Shown: piece by piece, positions 45,541 to 56,902 of the stretch
Layout: the number at the start of each line of letters is the position of its first letter
How positions within the stretch are numbered: the stretch's first letter is position 1
Source: Podocnemis expansa
Taxonomy: Eukaryota > Chordata > Testudines > Podocnemididae
Assembly (NCBI GenBank): GCA_007922195.1
Contig: ML681995.1
Span: 16,233,689-16,297,688 of the forward strand
Direction of reading: 5' to 3'
Length of the DNA stretch: 64,000 bases
Notes under the pieces: model-generated
Seen by the model: the letters and a program-made list of their open reading frames with translations, nothing else
What the model was told of the DNA's origin: nothing
Database searches by the model: none
Translations under genes and position numbers: made by a program

Positions 45541-47190
45541 TAGTCAGTCAAGACTGTATATGTTACTGCACACCTGCAATCAAGGACACAGTTAAAAGCA
45601 ATGTCTTAAACATTCTCATGTGGATACAAATTTGCCAGCTTTCAGAGCGGTTTATAAAACTATGTGCTGTGCTGGAATTCTTTTCCAGAAACAAAGTTGC
45701 AAGTGAATCAACATCAGATATGGTGGCTTAATCTTCCATCTTTGCTATTCTTTTCTCTCCTCTCTTGTGTGCATTTTCTTTTATGTTCTAGGAAACAGCA
45801 CTGGCCTTTAACAGTTCCAGTTCAAATCAGCCAGTTTCTTTCCGCCACACGCACCCCAAAAAGAAGTTATTACCTAAAGAGACTGTCAGAAAAGGCGATT
45901 TTCCTTTTAAAAACTCTTTGGTTAAAGGGAACAAATAAAGCTGTTAAAAACTTAAGTCTTTACATTTCACATGCTTTAACTCTTTTTCTTTCTTTAATAC
46001 GCAGTTAAAAGGATTTTTAGCAGTGTTAGTACCATGGAACCAGGCTCTGTATACCTGCCCTTGACTCTTGTTTAACAGTGGTCTTTGTTGGAGAATGCAC
46101 GGTAATGTTAACACCCGTAGCACTTTTGCCTCATCTTCTAACACAGTTAGTGCAACAGAGCAGGAATGAGAGTCATGCTTTCTCCCTTTTCTTTAGCTGC
46201 ATCAGTGAACTGAGCCCATATAGTCCCAAATAAAATCCCATATTAGTTCTATAGAGTCCATGGCTCAATTCTTTTTTTTTTCCAATTTGTATTTAATCCC
46301 TGTACCTGTTTAGCCTATCAGCAGCATTCAGCTGCACATCAGACTACATGGGCGTTGAAAATGGTTCTATAATGTTCTCTGCCATAAGTTTATGTTTAAT
46401 CTACCAGGATTAATCTACTCTGGTTGCTGTATGATTTATATCTAATTATGTGATGTCAGAGTGATGGAATATTTAAGAAAGTTGGCAAGTTAACAGGTTT
46501 TTTTCTTCCTTTTCATTGCTAAATTCTGTACATTTAATAAAGCTAATGTTATACAAAGCACTGTGTTATTTCCCCTCTTCTCCCCCACAAACCTCTCTCT
46601 CTCACACACACACCCCCCCACACACACCCCTTTTTAGATTTAGATTTCAGAAATGCCTGCAAACATACTGAAAGCTTCCAGACTACTCAACAGTTGTCAG
46701 TTCCTAATTAAAAATATTGTTTGGTTTGAAAGTACCTTGCATTTCCTAAGACTACAAGCCCAAACTCTACTGCTGTTTATGCTAGCTTGTGTCTGCCTCT
46801 ACAGGCTAGGCTAGTAGCAGATCATGTAATTAGATGAGATCTCCCATGCGTTAGAAACTTGTCCACTTATTGCTGTGGATTGATGCAGAGGTTTCCTAAT
46901 GAGTGTGGTATATGTAGGTACATATGACATTTGTTGCACAGTAACAGGACATGTGAGTTTCTTTTACAAAAATCTGAAAGTGGAAACTTGGTACAAAGAA
47001 TTCACTATTTGAAAATATTTCTTAAATAACTTCTTATCTATATAAATACTGTCCAAAGTCTCTAATCAGATTTAGACCATGTTCTCAATTGTAATGAAAA
47101 GATACACATGAAGACATGATCAGTGCCTTAAAAAGCATAAACTCCACACACAGAACACCCTCAAGGAACCAGATTTGTTTCTCTGTATTT
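45541..47190. other. Unassigned stretch
   Basis: No gene recognised. A (CA)n/C-rich tract lies near 46601-46630. Confidence 0.5.
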
Positions 47191-47199
47191 GATAATACT

Positions 47200-47380
47200 G
47201 AGCTCTTTTCATCCATTGACCTCAAAGCACTCACCTCCTTTGTAAACACTATTAGACCCATATTACTAATGGGAAAACTGAAGTACAGAGGTAAATGGTC
47301 ATCTATCAGATGCTAGGATTAGAACCAGGTCTGCTCAGTCCCAGTCCAGTGAGTTTATGGACCAGAACACACTGCCTTGC
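47200..47380 (+). mobile_element. MIR-like CORE-SINE fragment
   Basis: ATGGGAAAACTGAAGTACAG (47269-47288), GCTAGGATTAGAACCAGG (47312-47329) and CTCAGTCCCAGTCCAGTG (about 47334-47351) follow the order of the MIR/CORE-SINE consensus. The tRNA head is not preserved. An old, diverged copy. Confidence 0.75.
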
Positions 47381-48500
47381 CTGACAATATGGCTGAAGCT
47401 TCATTGGAACCTTACTGGCACAAGTTACATGAATTAACTGGCCTTATTTGGTTTTATTCTGGATTGCCCATTTTCAGGCCCCACCACTTCCTGATAAACT
47501 AAATTGTATTATCTTCTGCCACTGCAATCCAGGGAATGAATCTATGCCCAAGGAATTTATCCTACCACTAACAAGGTTGTTTTCATAGATGCATGCATCC
47601 CTTATTTACTAAGCCTCCACCATCTGCTCCAGCTGGCAAACAAACAAACGTAATTCACACTGCAACTACATTATAAAGAAGTAAGCTATAAGTGATTTAA
47701 AAGCTTCTATATGTTCTTTATTCAGCACATCTGCTGTGCTTCATTTGCAAGTGTTTCAAACACAAATCAAGGGAAAATTGTCTACTCTCTGTTCTGTAAA
47801 AAGATGGCCACAAGAATTCACAAACTTTGATGCACTCGTGTTTGTAGGTACATACGTGACTTCATGCTAACAATTGCTCTTTTCTCTTCAAGAAAAAGGC
47901 TAGTCTTCAATTAATCTACATCACCTGGTACTTGGGTTATAGGAACTCAATTTAGAGATCTATCACCGATTTCCTGTATTATTAGAGCTGGGTGGGAAAC
48001 AACCATCCCATTTAAAGCATTTTTGAAAAAAAATAAATTCTGTTCTAAAAAACATAAATTAAAGTTAACCTTTTAAAAAAAACCATGTGTACACAACCCT
48101 TACCTCCCCAAAAATTAAAACCAAGCACACCCAAAACACCACACATGATTTGGGTTATCTACATTTTAAAAAATTAAAATGGTCAAAAATTACATTACAA
48201 TTAGCTTCAAAGATGCCAAATTACAAACTGGAATTTGTTGAACAATTGCATTTAGAGAATTCTGAAACTTCTTTCAAATGTTTTTGGTTAGAAAAAATCA
48301 TCAATACTAATCCTTTTCTGTGGTGCTTTAGTTTTCATTTATCAGTGGTTTCAGACTGAAAGTGGAGTATCAAAAAATTCCTGCCCAGTTCTGCGTGTGG
48401 CCCTATGCAAAGCCCTTCACCACTTTGTGCATTACTTTCTCATTTTACAAACAAATATATATTTCTTTCCACAGTTTTGGCTTCTCATTTTTTAGACTGG
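47381..48500. other. Unassigned AT-rich stretch
   Basis: No gene or element recognised. Confidence 0.5.
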
Positions 48501-48502
48501 GT

Positions 48503-49118
48503 GGGTACATCTACATTGCTCAGCATTTTTGAAAAAAACTTTTTTTCTAAAATGCTATTTTGAGACAACAGTCTGGGGACTGCTCGTTGTCCCAAAATAC
48601 TGTGGCTTTTTTTTGTCTGTTTGTTTCCAAAAAAGAAAGTCTACACCAGACTTTCTAGAAAAAATGTCAATGGATGAGATAGGGAGCCTTTTCTTTAAAA
48701 AAAAGCTTTTGCCATGTCCAGTGATGGCTTTTTTGGAAAAAACCTACCTTGAAAAAGTTTTTTTTATTTTGAGAAAGCTGGTGGGTTTCGCTTTTTTGAA
48801 AAAGCGTGCCAGTATCGCAAAATACCAGGGTGTTTTTTTGGAATGCTAAACCTGGTTTAATGTTGAAAAAAAGCATCTTTCAAGACAGTTTTTGGTTTTT
48901 TTTTTTTTTTAAAGCCATCGCCAGACATGGCAAAGGCTTTTTTTTCCCCCCCCAAAAAAGCCTCCCTATCTCACCCACTGAATTTTTTTTCCAAAAAGGA
49001 AAGTCCTGTGTAGACTCTCTTTTTCAGAAAAAGAAAAAAAAGAACCCACAGTATTTCGGGACAACGAGCAGTCTCCAGACTGTTTTTTTCTAAAATGCTG
49101 AGCAATGCAGACATAGCC
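48503..49118. mobile_element. Large palindromic MITE
   Basis: GGGTACATCTACATTGCTCA at the left is the imperfect inverse of TGAGCAATGCAGACATAGCC at the right. The inverse similarity runs on inward: ACAGTCTGGGGACTGCTCGT (48569-48588) pairs with ACGAGCAGTCTCCAGACTGT, and further blocks match around GCCATGTCCAGTGATGGC and GCCATCGCCAGACATGGC. The whole 616 bp is close to one long hairpin, with many A- and T-runs. No exact TSD. End type matches the TATGTCTACAC MITEs. Confidence 0.75.
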
Positions 49119-49119
49119 A

Positions 49120-49366
49120 GTCACAGCCCTTCTCCATGAACACACAGTGCCTTGTGCTATCTAGATTTATTATTGCTCCAAACTTAGGTCATTCTTAAGA
49201 TGGCATGAGTGGCAGTCAATAATTACCAATATGTTCAATGAATCCCACCCAATGATTTATTTCAGAACTTATTAGCCAAACAAAGTAATTGATGGTCTGA
49301 CTTAGCATGAGAAATATTGAGGAAAATGAGAAATGAGGAAACAGCTGTCTGTTGTAGGAAGTAGTG
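49120..49366. other. Unassigned spacer between two MITEs
   Basis: No gene or element recognised. Confidence 0.5.
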
Positions 49367-49369
49367 TTG

Positions 49370-49731
49370 GGGTATGCCTGTACTGAACTCTAAGCTTGAG
49401 GTTGGACTCAGATTTGAGCCCAAGCTCACCTTCCATTCACACATGTCAGATAGATTTGGGTCAATGTACACTCAGGATACAGCTCCAAGGATGCTGCTGC
49501 AAAAGGACTGGTTCAGACCTTGAGTCCCACTGTGAATTAGGTCCAAGCCCTGTCACTGAGCAGCATGAATGCGAGTCAAGCTGAAGACCTGAGTCAGAAA
49601 TGTTACGTGCCTATGTTAGTACAACTGTAAAGTGAGCTTCACAATGCAGTGTGAACACTCAGACTTGGAAACATTGAGTCCACAAACCTAGGTCCCAGAG
49701 ACCATACTTCTTATGCAGTGTAGACATACCC
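49370..49731. mobile_element. MITE with TTG duplication
   Basis: The left end GGGTATGCCTGTACTGAAC and the right end GCAGTGTAGACATACCC are inverted repeats. TTG flanks both sides (49367-49369 and 49732-49734), a 3-bp TSD. The interior is non-coding, with CTTGAG and CTCAAG-like short repeats. Confidence 0.75.
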
Positions 49732-49734
49732 TTG

Positions 49735-50580
49735 GTTATCCTTTTCTGCAAAGAGACTTGTATATGTGCATCAAATGCACAGACTGAAAATAGTTTTGTT
49801 GAAGCAAACAGGGCTACATCCACAGTGCATAAAAATTTATCCAATTTACAGCAGTGCAGCAGAATCAGGGTCTAAGTGTGCAGTGCTCTTCCTATATTTC
49901 AACTTGAACAAACTGCAGCAGCCCTATCTAAATTCTCCCTTCACCTCAACCAAATCAGGAATGATCTTTTTAGTCTTATTTCTGACTACTCAGCTTTGAT
50001 AACATTCAGTCTGTTGACGTCAGAGTTGATATTTTCTTCTTCTGAATTTCCTGTTCTTGAAATCCTCTTCCTCTTGGGAAAAACATATACAATTTTCTAA
50101 GCATGATAAATTTTGAGAAGTTTGATATTTGTTTTGACAGCTGGAAGAGAGAAATGCCCATGGGAAATATTGTCAACCCATTCAGCATTTCACTGCCATG
50201 TCATTTCATTATACTTTGTACAACTTTCAAATTCTACAAGAGACAATAACACATTTCTAATTTGCTACCGGTTGCAACAGTCAAGCCTCAGTCTGTGCCC
50301 CTTTGATTTATTAAGGCCCTTTACAGAAAGCCCTCTATCTTCTGTATTATACATGAAAACCTTTTTCAGTCTCAAATCTGGGCCCTGTAGTTCCATCAGC
50401 TTTATACAGACACTTACCAACTGTGGTGAGCAGATGAGAGGTTCTTCCTCTGTAGGAATTCTATTTGACAGTTTTATAACATGGCACTCCTCCTTGCAAA
50501 GCAAACTAGCAGACAAGTTATGTCTAAATTGCATTTTCAAACAAGAGTACCAGGCCAGACATGGGCTACTGGGAGTTCAT
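49735..50580. other. Unassigned stretch
   Basis: No gene recognised; the 168-codon frame at 50113-50619 has no recognisable motif and its codon content looks random. Confidence 0.5.
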
Positions 50581-50585
50581 ACTAG

Positions 50586-50740
50586 TACTCTAAAGATAAC
50601 TGCACAGGCAGCACTTTGAAGATGGGGCTTAAGCAGGAGCTCAGCCTCTGAAGCCCACAGAGGCGGAGCAGGCTTTATAGGTCAAAGTGCCCATGAGCTG
50701 CAGCTTCAAAATGCTGTCTGTACAGCTATTTTACTAACCC
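50586..50740. repeat. Inverted repeat with about 35-bp arms
   Basis: The left arm (TAACTGCACAGGCAGCACTT, then TGAAG, about 50597-50621) pairs imperfectly with the right arm (CTTCAAAATGCTGTCTGTAC, then AGCTA, about 50704-50728). Probably a decayed palindromic MITE. Confidence 0.55.
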
Positions 50741-51076
50741 CAGGCTGGGAGGCTCCCTCCCACTAAGTCCAAAACACACAGACATATCCAAGCCATATTT
50801 CACAAAGCTAACTTAAAATAAGGAAATACGTTGATAACTAACACTTCCTGCTTGCGGGGCAGCATATCTCTGTTGACTTCAAACATGACCTATGCTGATC
50901 CTAAAATCCTCATTGTTACTTTATAGCAGATCAAACCCAAGAGAGGAAACTACTAAAAACAATTAAAAATCTTCTGACATGAAGCCTACGAATGATTTGA
51001 CAACAGCTAGATTAGTGTACTGAGACAGCACCCACACCTGATGAACAACATTGTTATTGTTACTTTTGCACTCCAT

Positions 51077-51437
51077 GGGTATGTCTATACATCTCTTATT
51101 TTGAAATAACACTGGTTATTTTGAAATAAGAGAGAGATTAGGTCCACATGACATTTTTTTATTTCAAAATGACGGGATCCATCATTTCGAAATAAGAGCT
51201 GTCATTTTGAAACAGCTTAAACCTCTATAGTTTCAAAACGGCTGTTATTTTGAAATGGTTATTTCGACATAAGTCCATTTGGACATGTTGTTTTCAAAAC
51301 ACCACCATTGTTTCAAACAACTGTTTTGAAACATGTCCAAATGGTCTTATTTCGAAATAACAGCCATTTTGACAGCAGGCTTTCCCTTATTTTGAAATAA
51401 GTCATTTTGAAATAAAACTTTGTGTGTAGACATAGCC
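51077..51437. mobile_element. MITE with CAT duplication and TTTCGAAA palindromes
   Basis: The left end GGGTATGTCTATACATC and the right end GTGTGTAGACATAGCC are inverted repeats flanked by CAT (51074-51076 and 51438-51440). The interior is a series of TTATTTTGAAATAA-like palindromes, as in the 35.4- and 61.8-kb elements but without their GC-rich middle. Confidence 0.75.
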
Positions 51438-51440
51438 CAT

Positions 51441-52990
51441 GTGTCTGTTTCCATTGGCTGCCTTGTCATGTAAATGAATCCTAAATATAAGGCAAGTTAC
51501 TGCACTGTAGGCCCAGATGTGACAAGACATTGCACTAGCTTAATACACAGAAACATCCTGTATGGACATTATTACAATGCTGCAAAAAGTGCTAGACTGT
51601 GTCTTGGCTTCTGCTCCTTGAAACCATAAAAAACCAAGCTACTCTCTGAACTTTTTTAGGTCACTGTAGCAGTGACCTCAACAAAAGTTTCTGTGCAACA
51701 AGCTGTTTCACGACAGATTCATACACTTGCTTGTGATGCAGTAATTTGCTATATAGGCAAGGCCGTAGAATTCCTAAAGAAAGGAGCTGTCTTTTCATCC
51801 TTTCTTGTATAGAACCTTGCACAAGCAGACCCAAGTCAAGACTAGGACACCCAGGTACTAACACAAATAATGTGAACAAGATTTACATTTAATAAAGACA
51901 ATTTTATTCCAACTGCATCATTATTTTCTACAAATATAGCAGTGGGCAAGTGCTTTGGATGAGAAAAATCACTGAAACAAGTGAGTTTTAAAACAACCCC
52001 AGTAAGATATTCATGAAAGTTTAGTTTAGAACTATGAATACAATACCTGACTAACTGCCACCTTAATACAGTCATGTGTCCAATTAAAAATAGAGCTTAC
52101 ATTTCAGATCATACCGAATATTCTTAGCAAACATTCACAGCAGACACAATGCAGTCGGTCCACAGATTAATATATGTCCCACTCAAAATGTTCACTGAAT
52201 AGTTTTTAAAAAGTAAACATGCTCATGAAAATCACTTTTCATTTGTGTAGTATCAACAGTAAAGAGAGATAAATTCAATTAAATTACATGTTTGCTACCA
52301 ACAAAAATAATTCATAAACTAATGAGAGAAGTTTGTGGCTGCAAGTAGCAGGGAGGTTCTACTATGTATCAATCCAAAAATCTGTGGTCAAGTAAAGGTA
52401 AAATCTGCAAACCTTAAGTTATGTCTGGTGACAGGTTTTCCTTTTGCCTTTTTCCCCTGCCTCACACCAGCAAAGCTCACCTAGGGACCTTGCTACTGTT
52501 CTTTCTCTCTCCATTTCTTTACTACCAATTTTACCACCTTTGCCCCATCCAGGAATGTGAAAGGTATGGAGTGCAGTTAATGTCAGATTTCTGACAGGAA
52601 AGTCTCATGGTCCTGAAAATGGTATGCTACAGAGTGTCCTCTCCCTGGTTCTGCCCAAACATTACCCTCCTCACACAGAGAGAGATCTGAATGATTACAG
52701 AACAGCCCTGTGGAACTGGGAATCCATAGGGTGAAGGGAGATATGACTGGAGGAAGATGTTTCCAGACTCACTGCTTTACGCTTCCACATCATGGTGCTG
52801 TCCACTATTATGAACTAAAGGGCCATGGCTAATGGGTTAGGATAAGTATTAATGTAGAAAAATCTTTTTTGGCTACTTTGATGTCTAATGGGATCAACAT
52901 CCATGGCCTGTCAAAACAGTCAGTTGCTCTGAAAGTCCCCGCTGACACGAACGTACAATGGATTCAACTCCAACAAAGTCAATGAGTGAC
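51441..52990. other. Unassigned stretch
   Basis: No gene or element recognised in 1.5 kb. Confidence 0.5.
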
Positions 52991-52992
52991 AC

Positions 52993-53085
52993 AAGGAGTC
53001 TTACCGCACTTTTAAAGGCTAATGCTTATTTATTGCTTGAGCTTTCATGGGCACAATCCAACTTCATCAGATGAATGAAATAAAA
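52993..53085 (-). mobile_element. Penelope-like element 3' tail with hammerhead-like core
   Basis: On the minus strand: CATCTGATGAAGTTGGATTG, TGCCCATGAAAGCTCAAGC, AATAAATAAGCATTAGCC and CACTTTTAAA-type inverse. The core strands CTGATGA and GAAA are both intact here, but stem II is weakened by mismatches. Confidence 0.68.
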
Positions 53086-53212
53086 ATTATAGCATGTAAG
53101 CTATAAATATATAGATTCAGAGAAGTCAATAAGGTTTCACTGGTTTTACTCCAGCAAGAATCAAAGCAGAATCAGATCCCTTGAATTCTTCAGAATTAAT
53201 GAGCCTCTACAG

Positions 53213-53401
53213 CAGGGGTCTCAAACATGTGGCCCATGGGCCACATGCAGCCCCTAAAGCTATTTCCTGCAACCCACAATATCACTATTGTTACCTGATA
53301 GTTTCAATAGTGTTGCATGAAAGGGTTTCAGTGGTGCAGCCCTTGGGCTAATATACTAGTCCTCATGCGGCCCTCATGGTGATGTGAGTTTGAGACCTCT
53401 G
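53213..53401. mobile_element. hAT-like MITE with 8-bp TSD
   Basis: The ends CAGGGGTCTCAAACATGTGG and TGAGTTTGAGACCTCTG are inverted repeats. CTCTACAG (53205-53212) and CTCCACAG (53402-53409) form an 8-bp TSD with one mismatch. Inside, GGCCCATGGGCCACATGCAG and CTCATGCGGCCCTCATG are subterminal counterparts. 189 bp, non-coding. Confidence 0.85.
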
Positions 53402-53409
53402 CTCCACAG

Positions 53410-53847
53410 GTTTTAGATGCAGCCCCCAAACTGATCTAATAGCATATTGGAAGTCTGCAATATGTCATTCTATCTAGGACCCTGCAATCTGTTCTGATTA
53501 TTAGAAGAGTAAATTAAGCTATGAATATGCAAGAATTATTGTTTCTGTGTATTATTGCTCTTGGCTGGTACTGAATATTGAGACAAACAACTAGTATTCA
53601 CTTCACTAGATTTTTGATCTCTACCAGTTGAAAAAACCCCATACAAATATTACATTAAAAACAGATGAAGTGCAAAATAAATTCTCTCTCCACATTAAGA
53701 TCATCAGATGCAGAAGTTAGTAAATAGCTATCTCCAATACAATGTAAAAGCAACTTTGTTCTGTAATAGCAAACTTCTATGTTCTAACGACAAAAACCAA
53801 ACTATGGGATATACTTTCAGATTCAATGGCTGTGGAGCTGGATAAAA
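53410..53847. other. Unassigned stretch between two hAT elements
   Basis: No gene or element recognised. Confidence 0.5.
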
Positions 53848-53855
53848 GTTTAGAA

Positions 53856-54901
53856 CAGTGCTTCCCAAATTAATTTGATCATGGAACATTTCTAGACTTG
53901 GAGTACATTGAGAGAACACACATACTGGTCTGGAGAGAGAGGTTTCATACTGAAAAATTGCTGCACATATTGCTCCAAAGTTGATTTAAAAAGAGTTAGC
54001 TTTTTTGGATGTCTTAATTTACAAAGAACAAGAAATGATAAGGAGGGAAGAAGGAAAATCATCTGACTGAACAACTATCTTTCTGATAGGATGGCTAGCA
54101 ATCCTATAATTAAGTATAAAAATTAAAAATTAAGTACAAGCACAAAACAAAACATCACTAACAGTCAAAAGGAGGACAGTTATTGTCCTTGTGTACAAAA
54201 AAAAGGAAGGACAATTTCAGCGAAAAAAGGACTGTTCTTCCTTAAAGCTTGAAAAACATTTTTATGAAAAATAAACACAAAACAAATTATGTATGGAAAA
54301 ATATTTTTAAATTGTGTTTTTATTTTAGTATGACAAACCTGTTGGAAAATAAAAATGTGTCAGACTTTTTTTTTTTTAAATGGGAAGAGTGTTTGAGAGT
54401 TTTGATCACAAATCCCTCATCCTTCCTGTGCCTCAACTCTTCTCCTTCCCAACAGCTCCTCCCCTCCCGTCTTTCCCTGAACATCAGCTCCTCTCCCTGT
54501 CCTCTCACCCATCTTTCCCCACATGTTGGCTCTTCTCCCTCCCGTCTCTCTTCCCTGTCTTTTCCCGTATGTTGTATGTCGGCTCCTCTCTCTTCCTCCC
54601 ATCTTAACCTGTGTGTTGCTTTCTCTTCCTCCCCTGCTGCTGCCTCTCTACACTGCAGGAACACCCCAATGCCTGCCCTGGCTCATACCACGGGAGTTCC
54701 CCAAACCATTCCTTGGCCCCACCCTAACTGAAACGGGCTGACACCAGCCCCTGAACACAGCTCTCCAACCAAGCCACTCTCCCCTGGAGCTGTGTGTGCA
54801 GAGAAGGAGATTTGAGAGAGCCCCAATGGGCTCTTTGCCAGAGCACCTACTCACAAACCACCTAACACTGGTCTTCTGCAGGAAAGGTTTGGGAAATGCT
54901 G
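53856..54901. mobile_element. 1.0-kb hAT-like element with perfect 8-bp TSD
   Basis: The ends CAGTGCTTCCCAAATTAAT and GGTTTGGGAAATGCTG are inverted repeats. GTTTAGAA occurs exactly at 53848-53855 and 54902-54909, an 8-bp TSD. The interior is AT-rich on the left and pyrimidine-rich on the right (about 54418-54660). The frames there are low-complexity and no transposase is seen, so it is a non-autonomous copy. Confidence 0.85.
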
Positions 54902-54909
54902 GTTTAGAA

Positions 54910-55250
54910 AGATCCAGTTTACACTGGTTCATCTGATACTACAGTGAGATCTGAAGTAGTTCAGGTGACTTCACAAAAGTACCTGGGATGTACCATAGTA
55001 TATCAGAGCAACATAAGCTCCAAACCCAGGGAAGTGCTTAAAGCACATGAGTAGTCATATTGATTTCCATGAACTCAGGCTTAAAGTTAAACAGTTTCTT
55101 AAGTGTCTACCAGAATGGGAGCCTATAGGTTTAAAAGGTTAAGTCAACTTGAAGACCATAGCATTCTTCCAACACTAGTGGAAGACATTTTTCAATCAGA
55201 GGGAAGTTACTAGTTCCTCTGGCACAGAAAAGCATTGCTATTTTATAAAG
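54910..55250. other. Unassigned stretch
   Basis: No gene or element recognised. Confidence 0.5.
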
Positions 55251-55790
55251 AATCATAGAATCCTAGGGTTGGAAGGGACCTCATAGGTCATCTAGTCCAA
55301 CCCCCTGCCAGAGGCAGGACCACTCCCACTAAAACATCCCAGTCATAGTTTTGTCCAGCCGGGCCTTAAACACCTCCAAAGATGGAGACTCCACCACCTC
55401 CCTTGGCAGCTCATTCCAATGCTTCACCACTCGCCTAGTAAAAAAGTTCTCTCTAATATCCAGCCTCAACCTCCCTAACTGCAACTTGAGACCATTGCTC
55501 CTCATTCTGTCCTCTGTTACCACCTAGAACAGTTGAGCTCCATCTTCCTTAGAGCATCCCTTCAAGTAGTTGAAGGTTGCTATCAAATCCCCCCTCAATC
55601 TTCTCTTCTGCAGACTAAATAAGCTTAATGCTTTCAGTCTTTCCTCATAGGGCTTGTGCTCCAGCCCTTTTATCATTTTGGTTGCCCTCCTCTGAACTCT
55701 AGCATGTCCCTGTCCTTTTTGTAGTGGGAAGCCCAAAACTGAACACAGTATTCTAGATGTGGCCTCACCAGTGCAGAATAGAGGGGAATA
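55251..55790 (-). mobile_element. CR1 LINE, 5'-truncated copy
   Basis: The 3' end at the left reads AATCATAGAATCCTAGGGTT. Minus-strand frames at 55329-55523 ([20 protein letters not shown], then [12 protein letters not shown]) and 55524-55790 ([33 protein letters not shown]) give the ORF2 C-terminus with a single stop between QLF and VVTEDR. It is truncated 5' at about 55790, before the RT motifs. Few defects suggest a fairly young copy, of the same subfamily as the 59.35-kb element. Confidence 0.92.
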
Positions 55791-56649
55791 TAGCTCATGT
55801 ATGGTGAACATTTTCAGATGGCCTCATGGATATAGATAAAGGTAACTATTTATAAGAATGATTAATCAAAGGTCACCGGAAACTCAGCCTAACCAATATA
55901 CATTAGATGAAATGTTCATATTGCTGGTGCTTACAAATATACACAGTTTGTCATATATATTAATAGCATCAATGATTTAATTGATCACCAACTATATCAG
56001 ATTCCAGTCCAATTCAAAGCCTCTAGAGATTTACCCAGAGAATTACGGTAGAGCCTACAAGCAAGGGAGAGTCAACATGAGGCAGCTGTATCACTTGCAA
56101 TCAAAAAGAGCAATATGGTTCTCCTGGGCAAGATGATCACCATGGGTGTGTAATGAGTGTCTGCTGTGAAAGATACTGGTTTGCTAGATTGCCCAGGTTA
56201 TTACACTCATGAAATCCCTGGCTAGATTCACCCCACTCAACAAAACTGTTAAAAAATGCAAACTGATTTTAATCTGCATTAGACACATGAACCTAGAACA
56301 CCACTAATGTAGCCTTCCTTGGCTAGCTGCACAAGGAATTTAACAGAAGCTCAGTGATTGTCCTATGTGGCTTTGAACAATAAATGGATAGGAACCCACA
56401 TAGTAGGTTCCATTCAATGTTACAACAACATGCCAATTGCTAAAATAACACCAATGTTGTTGCAAAGGGTTTGGCTGGTTGGTTACCTTAATGAAACTAG
56501 AGTCTGGGCTGTTTAGCATTTATGCTTTTCTTTCAAGGATGTGGATATTTACTTAATGGTCATTGATTGTAATGCGGGCCTTTAATATTCAGACAGCTGT
56601 TGGAAAAGTAATAAAGCAGAACACAAGATGGAACATATTGGGTACATTT
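55791..56649. other. Unassigned stretch
   Basis: No gene recognised. The last 100-200 bp may be the decayed endonuclease part of the CR1 that follows, but no motif is clear. Confidence 0.45.
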
Positions 56650-56899
56650 ATTTTCCAAAAAAGTAGAGAAAGTAACCAGGGGACAGCCATTTTAGATTTG
56701 ATTCTGATTCACTGAGAGGAACTGGTTGAGCCTCTAAAGATGGAAGGCTATTTAGGTAAAAATGACCATGAAGCAATGATTTCATGGTTGTAAGAAAGGA
56801 GGAAGTGAGACCATCACAATAAAGGACTGTTACAGAATGGGATGAAAATCAGTGCAAAGTAGTGTAAGACATGGGATCAGGTGATACTGTAAGTCCCTC
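56650..56899 (+). mobile_element. Old CR1 LINE, piece 1 of 4 (after the endonuclease)
   Basis: The plus-strand translation reads LDLILIH, EELVEPLKMEGYLG and NDHEAMIS, matching the CR1 ORF2 end of endonuclease and linker (LLDLIL-x-NREELV, then SDHEMVEF). A stop replaces the Asn-Arg before EELV. It breaks at the CTT duplication of the MITE starting at 56903. The remaining pieces are at 58751, 61578 and 62357. Confidence 0.72.
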
Positions 56900-56902
56900 C
56901 TT

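Noticed and set aside
54249..54731. 160-codon plus-strand frame
   Set aside because: Serine- and proline-rich translation of the pyrimidine-rich right half of a hAT element; no transposase motif.
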